A stretch of DNA of 8,536 nt from Candidatus Nanohalarchaeota archaeon (GCA_003660865.1 QMVA01000052.1:1-8536); one strand, 5' to 3'. Positions 1-5,003 are shown, numbered from the stretch's first letter. Numbers and translations: made by a program. The notes: generated from the letters alone by a model not told the origin.

Positions 1-210
1 AGAGGGAATGTGCGCATTGGGCTTTTGGTCTCTACGGTTGTTTTTGCGGGCTATCATCTGCTGATCGGGTGGGGTATCTTGAAAGCAGTTATTATGTTAG
101 TTCCCGGGGTTGTGTTTGGGGTTATGTTTATCAAGTATGGGTTTCGCGGGTGCCTTTCGTGTCATCTTTCTAATAATGTTTTGGCTGTAGTCGGAATTGT
201 AAGCAGTTGA
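1..210 (+). CDS. CPBP-family intramembrane metalloprotease, C-terminal fragment
   Basis: The reading frame is open from the left edge and stops with TGA at 208-210, leaving about 69 residues of a hydrophobic protein whose start lies outside the window. Two pieces match the late motifs of the CPBP (CAAX protease and bacteriocin-processing) family. The first is a helix with F-A-G-Y-H (bases about 46-57), the usual F-x-x-x-H metal-ligand motif. The second is H-L-S-N-N (about 163-177), the family's H-x-x-x-N motif in the last helix. Members are polytopic membrane proteins that cleave or bind prenylated or other membrane substrates; the substrate here cannot be told. A GTG at 10 could serve as a start, but the frame continues upstream of it and a 66-residue protein would lack the catalytic glutamate motif, so truncation by the window edge is the better reading. 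Confidence 0.72.
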   Translation, partial: RGNVRIGLLVSTVVFAGYHLLIGWGILKAVIMLVPGVVFGVMFIKYGFRGCLSCHLSNNVLAVVGIVSS

Positions 211-223
211 AAGGATATCTGAA

Positions 224-279
224 TCTTACCCCTACAAATTGAGCTAAATTCGTTTTTTCGTTAAAAGGTAGGGGTAAGA
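224..279. repeat. Perfect 12-bp inverted repeat after the CPBP gene
   Basis: TCTTACCCCTAC at 224-235 is the exact reverse complement of 268-279, with a 32-base loop holding a T6 tract at 253-258. It begins 14 bases after the CPBP stop codon. A 3'-end or termination structure for that gene is the simplest explanation. The long loop and the lack of a T-run after the second arm make it atypical, so a regulator-binding site or small structured RNA remains possible. Confidence 0.55.
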
Positions 280-281
280 AT

Positions 282-321
282 CATCTCCGGAGGTGCAAAA
301 GTTTAATAAAATGAGGAGATG
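282..321. repeat. 7-bp inverted repeat upstream of the tRNA gene
   Basis: CATCTCC at 282-288 pairs with GGAGATG at 315-321. The left arm also overlaps the short palindrome CTCCGGAG (285-292). The loop holds the A/T-rich candidate tRNA promoter. A repeat this short could arise by chance. Confidence 0.3.
297..312 (+). promoter_or_regulatory. Candidate BRE/TATA promoter of the tRNA-Ser gene
   Basis: A purine-rich AAAAG followed by TTTAATAAA (302-310) resembles an archaeal BRE plus TATA box. Its centre near 306 would place transcription start about 333, giving a short 5' leader before the tRNA at 346. The match to the strong TATATA-type boxes elsewhere in the window is only moderate. Confidence 0.4.
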
Positions 322-345
322 TTAATTTATTGTTTAATTGTATGG

Positions 346-465
346 GCCGAAGTCGCTTAGCCCGGTATGGCGGCCGCCTCGAAAGCGGCTGTTCGAAAGG
401 ACACGCAGGTTCGAATTCCTGTCCGAATAAGGCAAAAGGACAGGGCGGGAATCCTGCCTTCGGCG
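346..465 (+). tRNA. tRNA-Ser, anticodon CGA, with a T-loop intron
   Basis: All parts of a class II serine tRNA can be paired by eye. The acceptor stem is 346-352 with 458-464 (7 perfect pairs), and the discriminator base is G465, as expected for serine. The D-stem is 355-357 with 369-371, with GG at 364-365. The anticodon stem is GCCGC 373-377 with GCGGC 385-389, and anticodon CGA at 380-382 reads UCG. The long variable arm is 390-394 with 399-403, closed by a GAAA loop. The T-stem is GCAGG 405-409 with CCTGC 453-457. The T-loop is complete (TTCGAAT) only after removing a 36-nt insert at 416-451, giving an 84-nt mature tRNA. CCA is not encoded. The T-rich stretch after the gene fits a terminator. 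Confidence 0.93.
416..451 (+). other. tRNA intron at position 59/60 with canonical bulge-helix-bulge
   Basis: The splice region folds as a textbook archaeal hBHBh'. The outer helix is the T-stem (405-409 with 453-457). The 3' bulge is AAT 450-452. The four-pair central helix is 410-413 with 446-449 (two G-U pairs). The 5' bulge is AAT 414-416. The inner helix is 417-424 with 438-445, with a 13-nt loop. The archaeal splicing endonuclease cuts after the second base of each bulge, giving exon 1 ending at A415 and exon 2 starting at T452. The rejoined T-loop is then exactly seven bases with a normal T60-C61. Exon 2 is only 14 nt long. Confidence 0.9.
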
Positions 466-480
466 CTATTTTTCTTTTTG
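466..480 (+). terminator. T-rich terminator after the tRNA
   Basis: TTTTTCTTTTT at 469-479 starts four bases after the discriminator base. Oligo-T tracts on the non-template strand are the usual termination signal of archaeal RNA polymerase. Confidence 0.6.
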
Positions 481-611
481 GTGGCAGGTATATGGAGTAA
501 ACCATAGGTCGCCTAAAATGAGGTATTGGCTGTAACTTACTGGAGTAAGGCTGGTGGTGTGTCATTAATGCATATTAATTTATGGTTGAATTTACCAGAT
601 TATTGATTGCA
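481..611 (+). other. Intergenic stretch with small hairpins, no gene seen
   Basis: No coding frame of useful length exists here. Two short hairpins occur: TATGG 491-495 with CCATA 502-506, and the near-palindrome CTTACTGGAGTAAG at 536-549. Both include the bases GGAGTAA. A third weak inverted repeat, TTAAT/ATTAA, lies at 565-578. I found no box C/D or H/ACA signature and assign no function. Confidence 0.3.
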
Positions 612-623
612 TTAACTATATAA
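612..623 (+). promoter_or_regulatory. TATA promoter, leaderless, for the 647 gene
   Basis: TTAACTATATAA is centred about 27 bases before the ATG at 647, the spacing at which archaeal transcription would start on or next to the start codon. The same 12 bases recur at 7884-7895 ahead of the surface protein gene. No Shine-Dalgarno sequence precedes the ATG, consistent with a leaderless mRNA. Confidence 0.7.
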
Positions 624-646
624 CCAGAAATCTACAGTATGTTATT

Positions 647-985
647 ATGCGTAAAAGTGTGGATTACAGTGAGAAGCCCGTTAACTGGAACAATATCGCC
701 TTAAAATTGATTCCTGTCATGATATTGATGATTATGGGTATAATGTATCTGTTTAATGCCAATTCAGATAAAGTATATATTGCATACTATAATATTACCA
801 ATGAAACTAATCCGTACGAGGATATGGGTTCAGGAGATATTGGTCCTGTTTTTTTGCCACACCATATACTTCTGATTCTGATAACTATCGGGATCATGGT
901 GGTTATCGCATTTGCAGTCTATATATTAAATTCTATTAACGAAGAGGAAAGCCCACAGGAGACATATATCTATTCTGATTTTTGA
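647..985 (+). CDS. Small two-helix membrane protein of unknown function
   Basis: A 112-residue protein I do not recognise. It has a short charged N-terminus, a hydrophobic helix at about residues 19-36, a polar stretch of about 36 residues, a second helix at about 73-95, and an acidic C-terminal tail of about 17 residues. The middle segment carries two N-glycosylation sequons (N49-I-T and N52-E-T), so it probably faces outside, with both termini in the cytoplasm. The start is supported by the TATA box 27 bases upstream, which implies a leaderless transcript, and the protein begins with basic residues before the first helix. It stands alone on its strand and converges on ndk with an 11-base gap between the stop codons. 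A structural or accessory role in a membrane complex is possible, but nothing in the sequence says which. Confidence 0.72.
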   Translation: MRKSVDYSEKPVNWNNIALKLIPVMILMIMGIMYLFNANSDKVYIAYYNITNETNPYEDMGSGDIGPVFLPHHILLILITIGIMVVIAFAVYILNSINEEESPQETYIYSDF

Positions 986-1010
986 ATGAAATGTTTTCAT
1001 TCATCTTTTT
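983..1010 (+). terminator. Hairpin terminator spanning two facing stop codons
   Basis: TGAATGAAA at 983-991 is the exact reverse complement of 995-1003, with a 3-base loop, followed on the + strand by TCTTTTT (1004-1010). The left arm begins with the TGA of the membrane protein gene; the right arm contains the TGA of ndk, read on the minus strand at 999-997. The U-rich tail supports termination of the + transcript. On the minus strand the tail is A-rich, so termination there is less clear. Confidence 0.6.
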
Positions 1011-1461
1011 CGTAAATCCATGAATCTTCGTTCTTGTCGTATTCAATTATCTCATCGACATCAAAGAATAAGCTTATTTCCTTTTCTGATGATTTTTCTG
1101 AATCTGAAGCATGTATGAGGTTTCTTCCTGTGTGCATGCCGAAGTCGTATCTGATTGTGCCTAGTGCTGCCTCCTTCGGATTTGTGGAGCCGGCCATTTT
1201 TCTTACAGTTGCTATTGCATCGTCACCTTCGATTATCATCGCTACTACAGGCCCGGATTTGATGAACTTGACAAGACCGTCATAGAAACCTTTGCCTGCG
1301 TGTTCACCGTAATGGTTTTCCGCCAGTTTGTGCGAGATCCACAACATTCTCAAGCCGACGAGTTTCAGGCCCTTATGCTCGAATCTCGAGATTATATCGC
1401 CTATAAATCCTCTTTGTACCGCATCGGGCTTTAGCAGAATCAGCGTTCTTTCTATTTTCAT
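997..1461 (-). CDS. ndk: Nucleoside diphosphate kinase
   Basis: This 154-residue enzyme transfers the gamma phosphate of an NTP to an NDP through a phosphohistidine, balancing nucleotide pools in the cytoplasm. Family signatures are plain: the N-terminal strand followed by K11-P-D-A-V-Q-R-G, and the active-site motif N114-L-I-H117-A-S-D, where H117 is the phosphorylated residue. R104, in the segment before the active site, and the C-terminal W-I-Y-E region also fit archaeal Ndk, and the length is normal. The start ATG at 1461 has GTGAT a few bases upstream, matching the anti-Shine-Dalgarno sequence. It is last in the L7Ae-S28e-L24e-Ndk order known from many archaea. An 89-base gap from rpl24e with a T8 tract and A/T-rich sequence leaves room for partial termination or its own promoter. 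The stop codon lies inside the convergent hairpin. Confidence 0.95.
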   Translation of the reverse strand: MKIERTLILLKPDAVQRGFIGDIISRFEHKGLKLVGLRMLWISHKLAENHYGEHAGKGFYDGLVKFIKSGPVVAMIIEGDDAIATVRKMAGSTNPKEAALGTIRYDFGMHTGRNLIHASDSEKSSEKEISLFFDVDEIIEYDKNEDSWIYEKDE

Positions 1462-1496
1462 CTGGAATCACTGGATATTATTTTTTTCGATTGTGC

Positions 1497-1520
1497 CGTT
1501 TTTTCGAAAACGAAAAAAAA
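1497..1520 (-). terminator. T8 tract and hairpin between rpl24e and ndk
   Basis: Read on the minus strand, a run of eight T (1520-1513) lies about 30 bases after the rpl24e stop. It is followed by CGTTTT/AAAACG, a 6-pair stem with a 4-base loop at 1497-1512. An archaeal oligo-T terminator could lower transcription into ndk. The placement of the hairpin after rather than before the T-run is not the classical arrangement. Confidence 0.35.
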
Positions 1521-1550
1521 CTTAAAATCGGACATATACATAAGAGGATT

Positions 1551-1757
1551 TTATGATTTTTTATTTGTTTTGGCTAATCTTTCGCTTTTGCGCTTCCTGT
1601 AAAGCGCAGTCCATTTGACTTTTTTTGCCATACGGATTTTCGCGTTTCTTTCACACTTGGAGGTGCAGTAGTAACTTATTGCTCCGTCTGATTTCACGGA
1701 AATAAGACCGCGACCCACAGGTATTGATTTTTCACAAAATGAACAGTTCATACTCAT
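1551..1757 (-). CDS. rpl24e: Large-subunit ribosomal protein L24e (eL24)
   Basis: A 68-residue zinc-finger ribosomal protein of the 50S subunit, with no bacterial counterpart of this type. The four zinc ligands are visible as C5-x2-C8 and C31-x3-C35. Between them is the family's glycine-rich turn (P13-V-G-R-G) and strand. The C-terminal third is very basic, as expected for rRNA contact. Of two in-frame ATGs, the first (1757) is chosen because GGTG sits six bases upstream; the second would be 12 bases away. It lies 18 bases downstream of rps28e in the same operon. The length fits the short archaeal form. Confidence 0.93.
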   Translation of the reverse strand: MSMNCSFCEKSIPVGRGLISVKSDGAISYYCTSKCERNAKIRMAKKVKWTALYRKRKSERLAKTNKKS

Positions 1758-1775
1758 AGATTACACCATTTAAAT

Positions 1776-1970
1776 TTATTCAATTACACCTGAATCTTCC
1801 ATGTCTGATTCTTTTACCATCAGTATGTCGCCGATGCGCACTGAGCCGATTACATTTCTTATTAGTACTTTATTGCGCTTTGTTTCGCTGATTGTTGTGC
1901 ATCTTACTCTTGTAACGCCTTTTGCACCGCTGCGACCCATGATGTGTATAACTTTTGCTGGTAATGCCAT
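1776..1970 (-). CDS. rps28e: Small-subunit ribosomal protein S28e (eS28)
   Basis: A 64-residue OB-fold protein of the 30S subunit near the mRNA exit channel. Recognisable parts are the strand with G12-R-S-G-A-K-G, the V-T-R-V-R-C motif, and R38-N-V-I-G-S-V-R-I-G-D-I-L. The usual C-terminal signature of the family, an arginine-rich E-x-E-A-R-R-L-type tail, is absent: the protein ends in an acidic stretch after V-K-E-S. The start at 1970 is supported by GAGG about eight bases upstream. It follows rpl7Ae by 22 bases and precedes rpl24e by 18, a standard archaeal cluster. Confidence 0.9.
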   Translation of the reverse strand: MALPAKVIHIMGRSGAKGVTRVRCTTISETKRNKVLIRNVIGSVRIGDILMVKESDMEDSGVIE

Positions 1971-1992
1971 AATATCATCCTCAATTCAGAAT

Positions 1993-2358
1993 TTATTTCT
2001 TCAGTTCCCCTATTTTTTTGATTATGTCATCTACTTGCTTTTTTCCTTTTCCTTCGTCAACTACAGCTACTGCACCTGTGGACACTTCTATGCCGCATGC
2101 TGCGCCCAGTTCCTGCTTGCTTGGAACTGTTATCACTGGCACGTCTTTTTCTTTGCATATCATTGGTATGTGCATGATTACCTCGATCGGGCTTACATCT
2201 ACTGCAATAACTACGAGCTTTGCAAGACCGCGCTCAATCGCCTTGGTTGCTTCGTTTGTGCCTTTTCTTATGCTGCCAGAGCCTTTTACTGCCTCAAGGG
2301 CCTCATATACTTTTTCTGCAACATCTTTACTTACTTCAAAATCTACTAAATTTGCCAT
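1993..2358 (-). CDS. rpl7ae: Ribosomal protein L7Ae (eL8), K-turn-binding protein
   Basis: A 121-residue RNA-binding protein. Besides its place in the 50S subunit, archaeal L7Ae binds kink-turns in box C/D and H/ACA guide RNAs and in RNase P. The RNA-contact helix is clear (K32-G-T-N-E-A-T-K, residues 32-39), as are the V-S-P core region and the specificity loop L-G-A-A-C-G-I-E-V-S (84-93). An upstream in-frame GTG at 2367 exists, but ATG at 2358 is preferred: GAGGTG (2370-2365) lies six bases before it, and the protein then begins M-A-N-L-V-D-F-E-V as usual for the family. It is the first gene of the operon with rps28e, rpl24e and ndk. Its leader contains a K-turn-like fold (2405-2373), so feedback by the protein itself is plausible. 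Confidence 0.95.
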   Translation of the reverse strand: MANLVDFEVSKDVAEKVYEALEAVKGSGSIRKGTNEATKAIERGLAKLVVIAVDVSPIEVIMHIPMICKEKDVPVITVPSKQELGAACGIEVSTGAVAVVDEGKGKKQVDDIIKKIGELKK

Positions 2359-2364
2359 TTGTAA

Positions 2365-2405
2365 CACCTCATATTAAATCTCGGCTGTGCCGTCATCAAC
2401 TTAAT
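2365..2405 (-). promoter_or_regulatory. Candidate K-turn leader of rpl7Ae, next to its SD
   Basis: Read on the minus strand, ATTAAG (2405-2400) pairs with TTTAAT (2378-2373, one G-U pair). Inside, CGGC (2392-2389) pairs with GCCG (2385-2382) around an ACA loop. Between the helices is an asymmetric internal loop, UUGAUGA on one side and AGA on the other: GA-rich strands of unequal length as in kink-turns, with a box C-like UGAUGA. The GA placement is not a perfect K-turn consensus. The Shine-Dalgarno GAGGTG (2370-2365) follows two bases later, so protein binding could block translation. Confidence 0.45.
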
Positions 2406-2432
2406 GTTTTCATTGGTAGAATTCATTATGAT

Positions 2433-2465
2433 GAGTTTATATCTGATTCAACAGGATTTATACAC
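2433..2465 (-). promoter_or_regulatory. Candidate TATA boxes of the L7Ae-Ndk operon
   Basis: Two TATA-like elements are read on the minus strand: TATAAATCC at 2462-2454 and ATATAAAC at 2442-2435. Start sites about 26 bases downstream would give leaders of roughly 75 or 55 nt, both containing the K-turn-like fold. I cannot choose between them. Confidence 0.5.
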
Positions 2466-2520
2466 TCAAATACTTTTAAATAGTTTACTATTGTGCGCGA
2501 ATCCTCTGGTAGGCTTGCAA

Positions 2521-3186
2521 TCATGTCCTCAATGTTGCATTGATATTTTCTATGTCTTCCTCAATGTGCTCAAGCTTGTCTACGCTCTGGGTGAGGAGTT
2601 CTGTGCTCTCTTTTTTGTTGCCTTTGAATTCATCCATAATTCCCCTTAGGTCGCGCGAATTCTCTTTCAGTGAGTATAGAAGTTCTTTCACATCCCTGTA
2701 TCTTTCGAGGCTTATGAAGACAGGACCTTTTACCTGTGAGATTCTTCGTTTTATCTCTTTTTGGAGTGGGTCATGAATCGGTTCTTTTGGCATTTCAATT
2801 GTCACTGTTTCAGGTTGGGAAGGTATGCCTTGCGCATGTAATGATTCTGCGGGTGGCGTTATTACATGATTTGCAGATGGAGATGATGTGGGTTGTGGGG
2901 GTATAGGCGGGTGCGCTACAGGGGATGATGAGAATGCCTGTTTAGGCGGCGCTGACGCAGTATTTGGAAATGCCTGCGCTAGTTTTGGTCTCAGGTCATT
3001 GGGCATCGGAGGCAATCCTGCTTGAGAAGCGCTTTTTGAATCAATTTTTTGCATGATTTGTGATATATTACCTGGTTTTGGTGGCGGAGGCATTTCAAGA
3101 GGTATAGGCTTAGGATTCGGGGTTATTATTTTGCCTGTAGGGATGTCTGTTTTTATATTAATCTTTTTTGGATTGATTTCTGCCAT
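2521..3186 (-). CDS. Proline-rich protein with C-terminal coiled coil
   Basis: A 221-residue cytoplasmic-looking protein with no signal peptide or membrane helix. Residues about 17-140 are low complexity and rich in Pro, Ser, Ala and Gln, so probably disordered. Residues about 140-220 are charged and helical, starting with G154-P-V-F-I-S-L-E-R-Y-R-D-V and continuing in heptad-like leucine/isoleucine spacing to the end. The pattern of an extended N-terminal half, a short P-[VI]-F-[IV]-x-[IL]-E-x-Y segment and a long helix pair resembles a conserved uncharacterised family I associate with DPANN archaea; this is recall, not a search. The start at ATG 3186 is chosen over 3204 because GGTGAT lies directly upstream and a TATA box is centred about 43 bases away. 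The helical tail suggests an oligomeric scaffold or filament partner. No enzyme motif is visible. Confidence 0.75.
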   Translation of the reverse strand: MAEINPKKINIKTDIPTGKIITPNPKPIPLEMPPPPKPGNISQIMQKIDSKSASQAGLPPMPNDLRPKLAQAFPNTASAPPKQAFSSSPVAHPPIPPQPTSSPSANHVITPPAESLHAQGIPSQPETVTIEMPKEPIHDPLQKEIKRRISQVKGPVFISLERYRDVKELLYSLKENSRDLRGIMDEFKGNKKESTELLTQSVDKLEHIEEDIENINATLRT

Positions 3187-3221
3187 TAGTATCACCTTAA
3201 ACATACAAATTATTGTTTTCT

Positions 3222-3237
3222 TTATTTATATATATTG
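3222..3237 (-). promoter_or_regulatory. TATA promoter of the proline-rich protein gene
   Basis: On the minus strand, ATATATATAAATAAAG lies here, centred about 43 bases before ATG 3186. Transcription would start near 3203, giving a leader of about 17 nt that contains the GGTGAT ribosome binding site. This gene is therefore led, unlike its leaderless neighbours. Confidence 0.6.
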
Positions 3238-3263
3238 TTCATCAATCATGAAACATTGATGAA
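3238..3263. repeat. Perfect 9-bp inverted repeat between gltX and the next gene
   Basis: TTCATCAAT (3238-3246) and ATTGATGAA (3255-3263) are exact reverse complements with an 8-base loop. It sits 22 bases after the gltX stop and directly next to the TATA box of the downstream gene. It could be a 3' hairpin for gltX or an operator for the next gene. There is no T-run to favour termination. Confidence 0.5.
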
Positions 3264-3285
3264 GTTTATCAGAATTTCAGGCTGT

Positions 3286-4950
3286 TTAGGTGTGGGTAAA
3301 GTATGCTATGATTTTTTTGTTCTTTTGGATAAGATTTGCAAACCCCACTCTTTCAAATTGCACTGTCTTATTATTGAGGGTATTTATATTTGATTCTGCT
3401 TTGCCGTTGTGCTTTGTGTTGTCAGGCATTATAAGTTCAACATCTACACTGTCTCTTTTTGGGACCCATTGAAGTACCTGGATCCCTGCTTTGTTGATTT
3501 TTGGGAGGTCTTTTTCATCAACGGGTCTGAATTTTTTGTCTAATATCCCGTATGCGAACTCTTTCAGCCGCACAAATTTACCCTGATATTTCTCGTAGTC
3601 TTTTTTTGCGATGTATATCCTGGTGCCGATGTTGAGTTTGCGGGCAACTTGCGATTTCACAGGAGGATTTATGATTCGTGTGGTATTTGTGTATTTTGTC
3701 GTGCTTATGTCTATCTCTTGGGGCTCTTCTACATAGAAGTAGCGGGATGTTATCGAATCTATGATTTTTTTGTTGTATGCACAGAGATTTTTTTCTGATA
3801 CCCTGATATCTGATTTTTTAATGCCAACATCTGTTATGAATGCTATTATTGCCTGGGGAGTAAAGCCTCGCTTTTTCAGGGCTCTAAGGGTTCCAAGGCG
3901 CACATCATCCCAGCCTGTAAGTTTGCCCTCCTCTATCAGTTTGCGGGCATCACTCGTGCTTTTCATACCCTCGACAATGAGTTTTCCTGTCTGTATATCT
4001 TTTGGGTATTTCCAGTTGAAGTAGTCGTAGAGATAGCCCTGCTTTTCGCTTGTGGCAATGAAGTCTATGCCCCTTATGAGGTGTGTTATACCAAGAAGGT
4101 GGTCGTCAATAGCTGATGCAAAGTCATAGAGTGGCCAGACCTGGTAGTCTACAAGAGGATGGGTTGGGTTTGTGACGATTCTTGCAGCAGGCCAGTCGCG
4201 GATTGCCGGATTTTTGTGCTTGATATCTGTTTTTATGCGAAGGACTGCTTCACCGTCCTGATAGTCTTTGAACATTTTTTTCCAGCGCATCATGTGTTCT
4301 TTAGGGGTAAGACTGCGGCACGGGCATGCTATCGCGCTCTTTTTTAGTTGTGCGAATTTTTCGCGCGGGCAGACGCAGACATATGCAGCACCCATTCTTA
4401 TTAATTTTTCCGCATACTCATAATATATTGGAAAACGCGATGACGCACAGATAATTTTATCCGGCTTTATTCCAAGCCACATAAGGTCTTCGGGTATCCA
4501 GTCGTATGCTTCTTTCAGCGGAGTCTTTATTTTCGGGTCTGTGTCATCAAGGCGCACGATGAATTTTCCTTTGTATTTTTTTACATAGTACCAATTAAGG
4601 ATAGCCTGGCGCGAGTGACCAAAAGACAAGGGCCCGTTGGGATTTGGGGCAAAGCGCATTACTACTGTTTTTTCTACACCCTCAAGGTCTTTCATGACTT
4701 GTTTTTCTTTTTTTGGCATAGCTGTGGCTATTTTGAGAGTTGATATTTGTTTTTGCTGCTGTTCTTCAGTCATGCTGTTTATGTCCTGCACGATTTGTTC
4801 TATTATTTTTATTGTGGCAGGCACGTCTTTTTTTGCCTCGGGCAGGGCGCCAAGGAGGCTTCCAAGAACTGCTTTACTGCTTGCTCTGCCGCCGTGCTGG
4901 GCTGCGTTCTTTAGCGCGAGTTTCTCTGCAAGGTCTTTTATTTTCTGCAT
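3286..4950 (-). CDS. gltX: Glutamyl-tRNA synthetase, archaeal type
   Basis: A 554-residue class I synthetase charging tRNA-Glu (and perhaps tRNA-Gln, if the cell uses the transamidation route) in the cytoplasm. The N-terminal archaeal extension (1-90) includes K15-N-A-A-Q-H-G-G-R-A-S. The catalytic domain starts at V97-M-R-F-A-P-N-P-N-G-P-L. The HIGH-like motif is S109-F-G-H112, with Ser in place of the first His. R133-L-D-D-T-D-P follows. Cysteines C192, C194, C209 and C211 form a likely zinc site. The I281-D-D-H-L-L-G-I-T-H block is strong. The KMSKS position reads M329-K-S-T-S, a divergent form, then T-G-W-D-D-V-R-L-G-T-L-R-A-L-K-K-R-G. The C-terminal beta-barrel anticodon region is complete. 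The frame is open upstream to 5091, but ATG 4950 begins the conserved protein and has a TATA box 26 bases before it. The open frame upstream of 4950 overlaps the end of the surface protein gene and is not coding. Confidence 0.95.
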   Translation of the reverse strand: MQKIKDLAEKLALKNAAQHGGRASSKAVLGSLLGALPEAKKDVPATIKIIEQIVQDINSMTEEQQQKQISTLKIATAMPKKEKQVMKDLEGVEKTVVMRFAPNPNGPLSFGHSRQAILNWYYVKKYKGKFIVRLDDTDPKIKTPLKEAYDWIPEDLMWLGIKPDKIICASSRFPIYYEYAEKLIRMGAAYVCVCPREKFAQLKKSAIACPCRSLTPKEHMMRWKKMFKDYQDGEAVLRIKTDIKHKNPAIRDWPAARIVTNPTHPLVDYQVWPLYDFASAIDDHLLGITHLIRGIDFIATSEKQGYLYDYFNWKYPKDIQTGKLIVEGMKSTSDARKLIEEGKLTGWDDVRLGTLRALKKRGFTPQAIIAFITDVGIKKSDIRVSEKNLCAYNKKIIDSITSRYFYVEEPQEIDISTTKYTNTTRIINPPVKSQVARKLNIGTRIYIAKKDYEKYQGKFVRLKEFAYGILDKKFRPVDEKDLPKINKAGIQVLQWVPKRDSVDVELIMPDNTKHNGKAESNINTLNNKTVQFERVGFANLIQKNKKIIAYFTHT

Positions 4951-4969
4951 GGTTATCTTTTTTCCTTGT

Positions 4970-4986
4970 GAATTATATATTTTTAT
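4970..4986 (-). promoter_or_regulatory. TATA promoter of gltX, leaderless
   Basis: On the minus strand, AAAAATATATAATT is centred near 4976, about 26 bases before ATG 4950, so transcription should begin at the start codon. It lies in the 53-base gap after the surface protein stop. No Shine-Dalgarno sequence is seen. Confidence 0.7.
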
Positions 4987-5003
4987 GGCAGAAGAATTAC
5001 TTT

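Noticed and set aside
281..565. 94-residue minus-strand frame over the tRNA
   Set aside because: It runs antisense through a well-formed tRNA gene and has no coding signals.
1801..2349. 182-residue + strand frame across rps28e and rpl7Ae
   Set aside because: Antisense to two certain ribosomal protein genes; no promoter or SD, and the composition is that of a shadow frame.
3259..3393. Short + strand frame with a P-loop-like G-C-L-G-V-G-K
   Set aside because: Only about 44 residues, mostly antisense to the 3' end of gltX, no promoter, and no further NTPase motifs. Its start lies in the inverted repeat.
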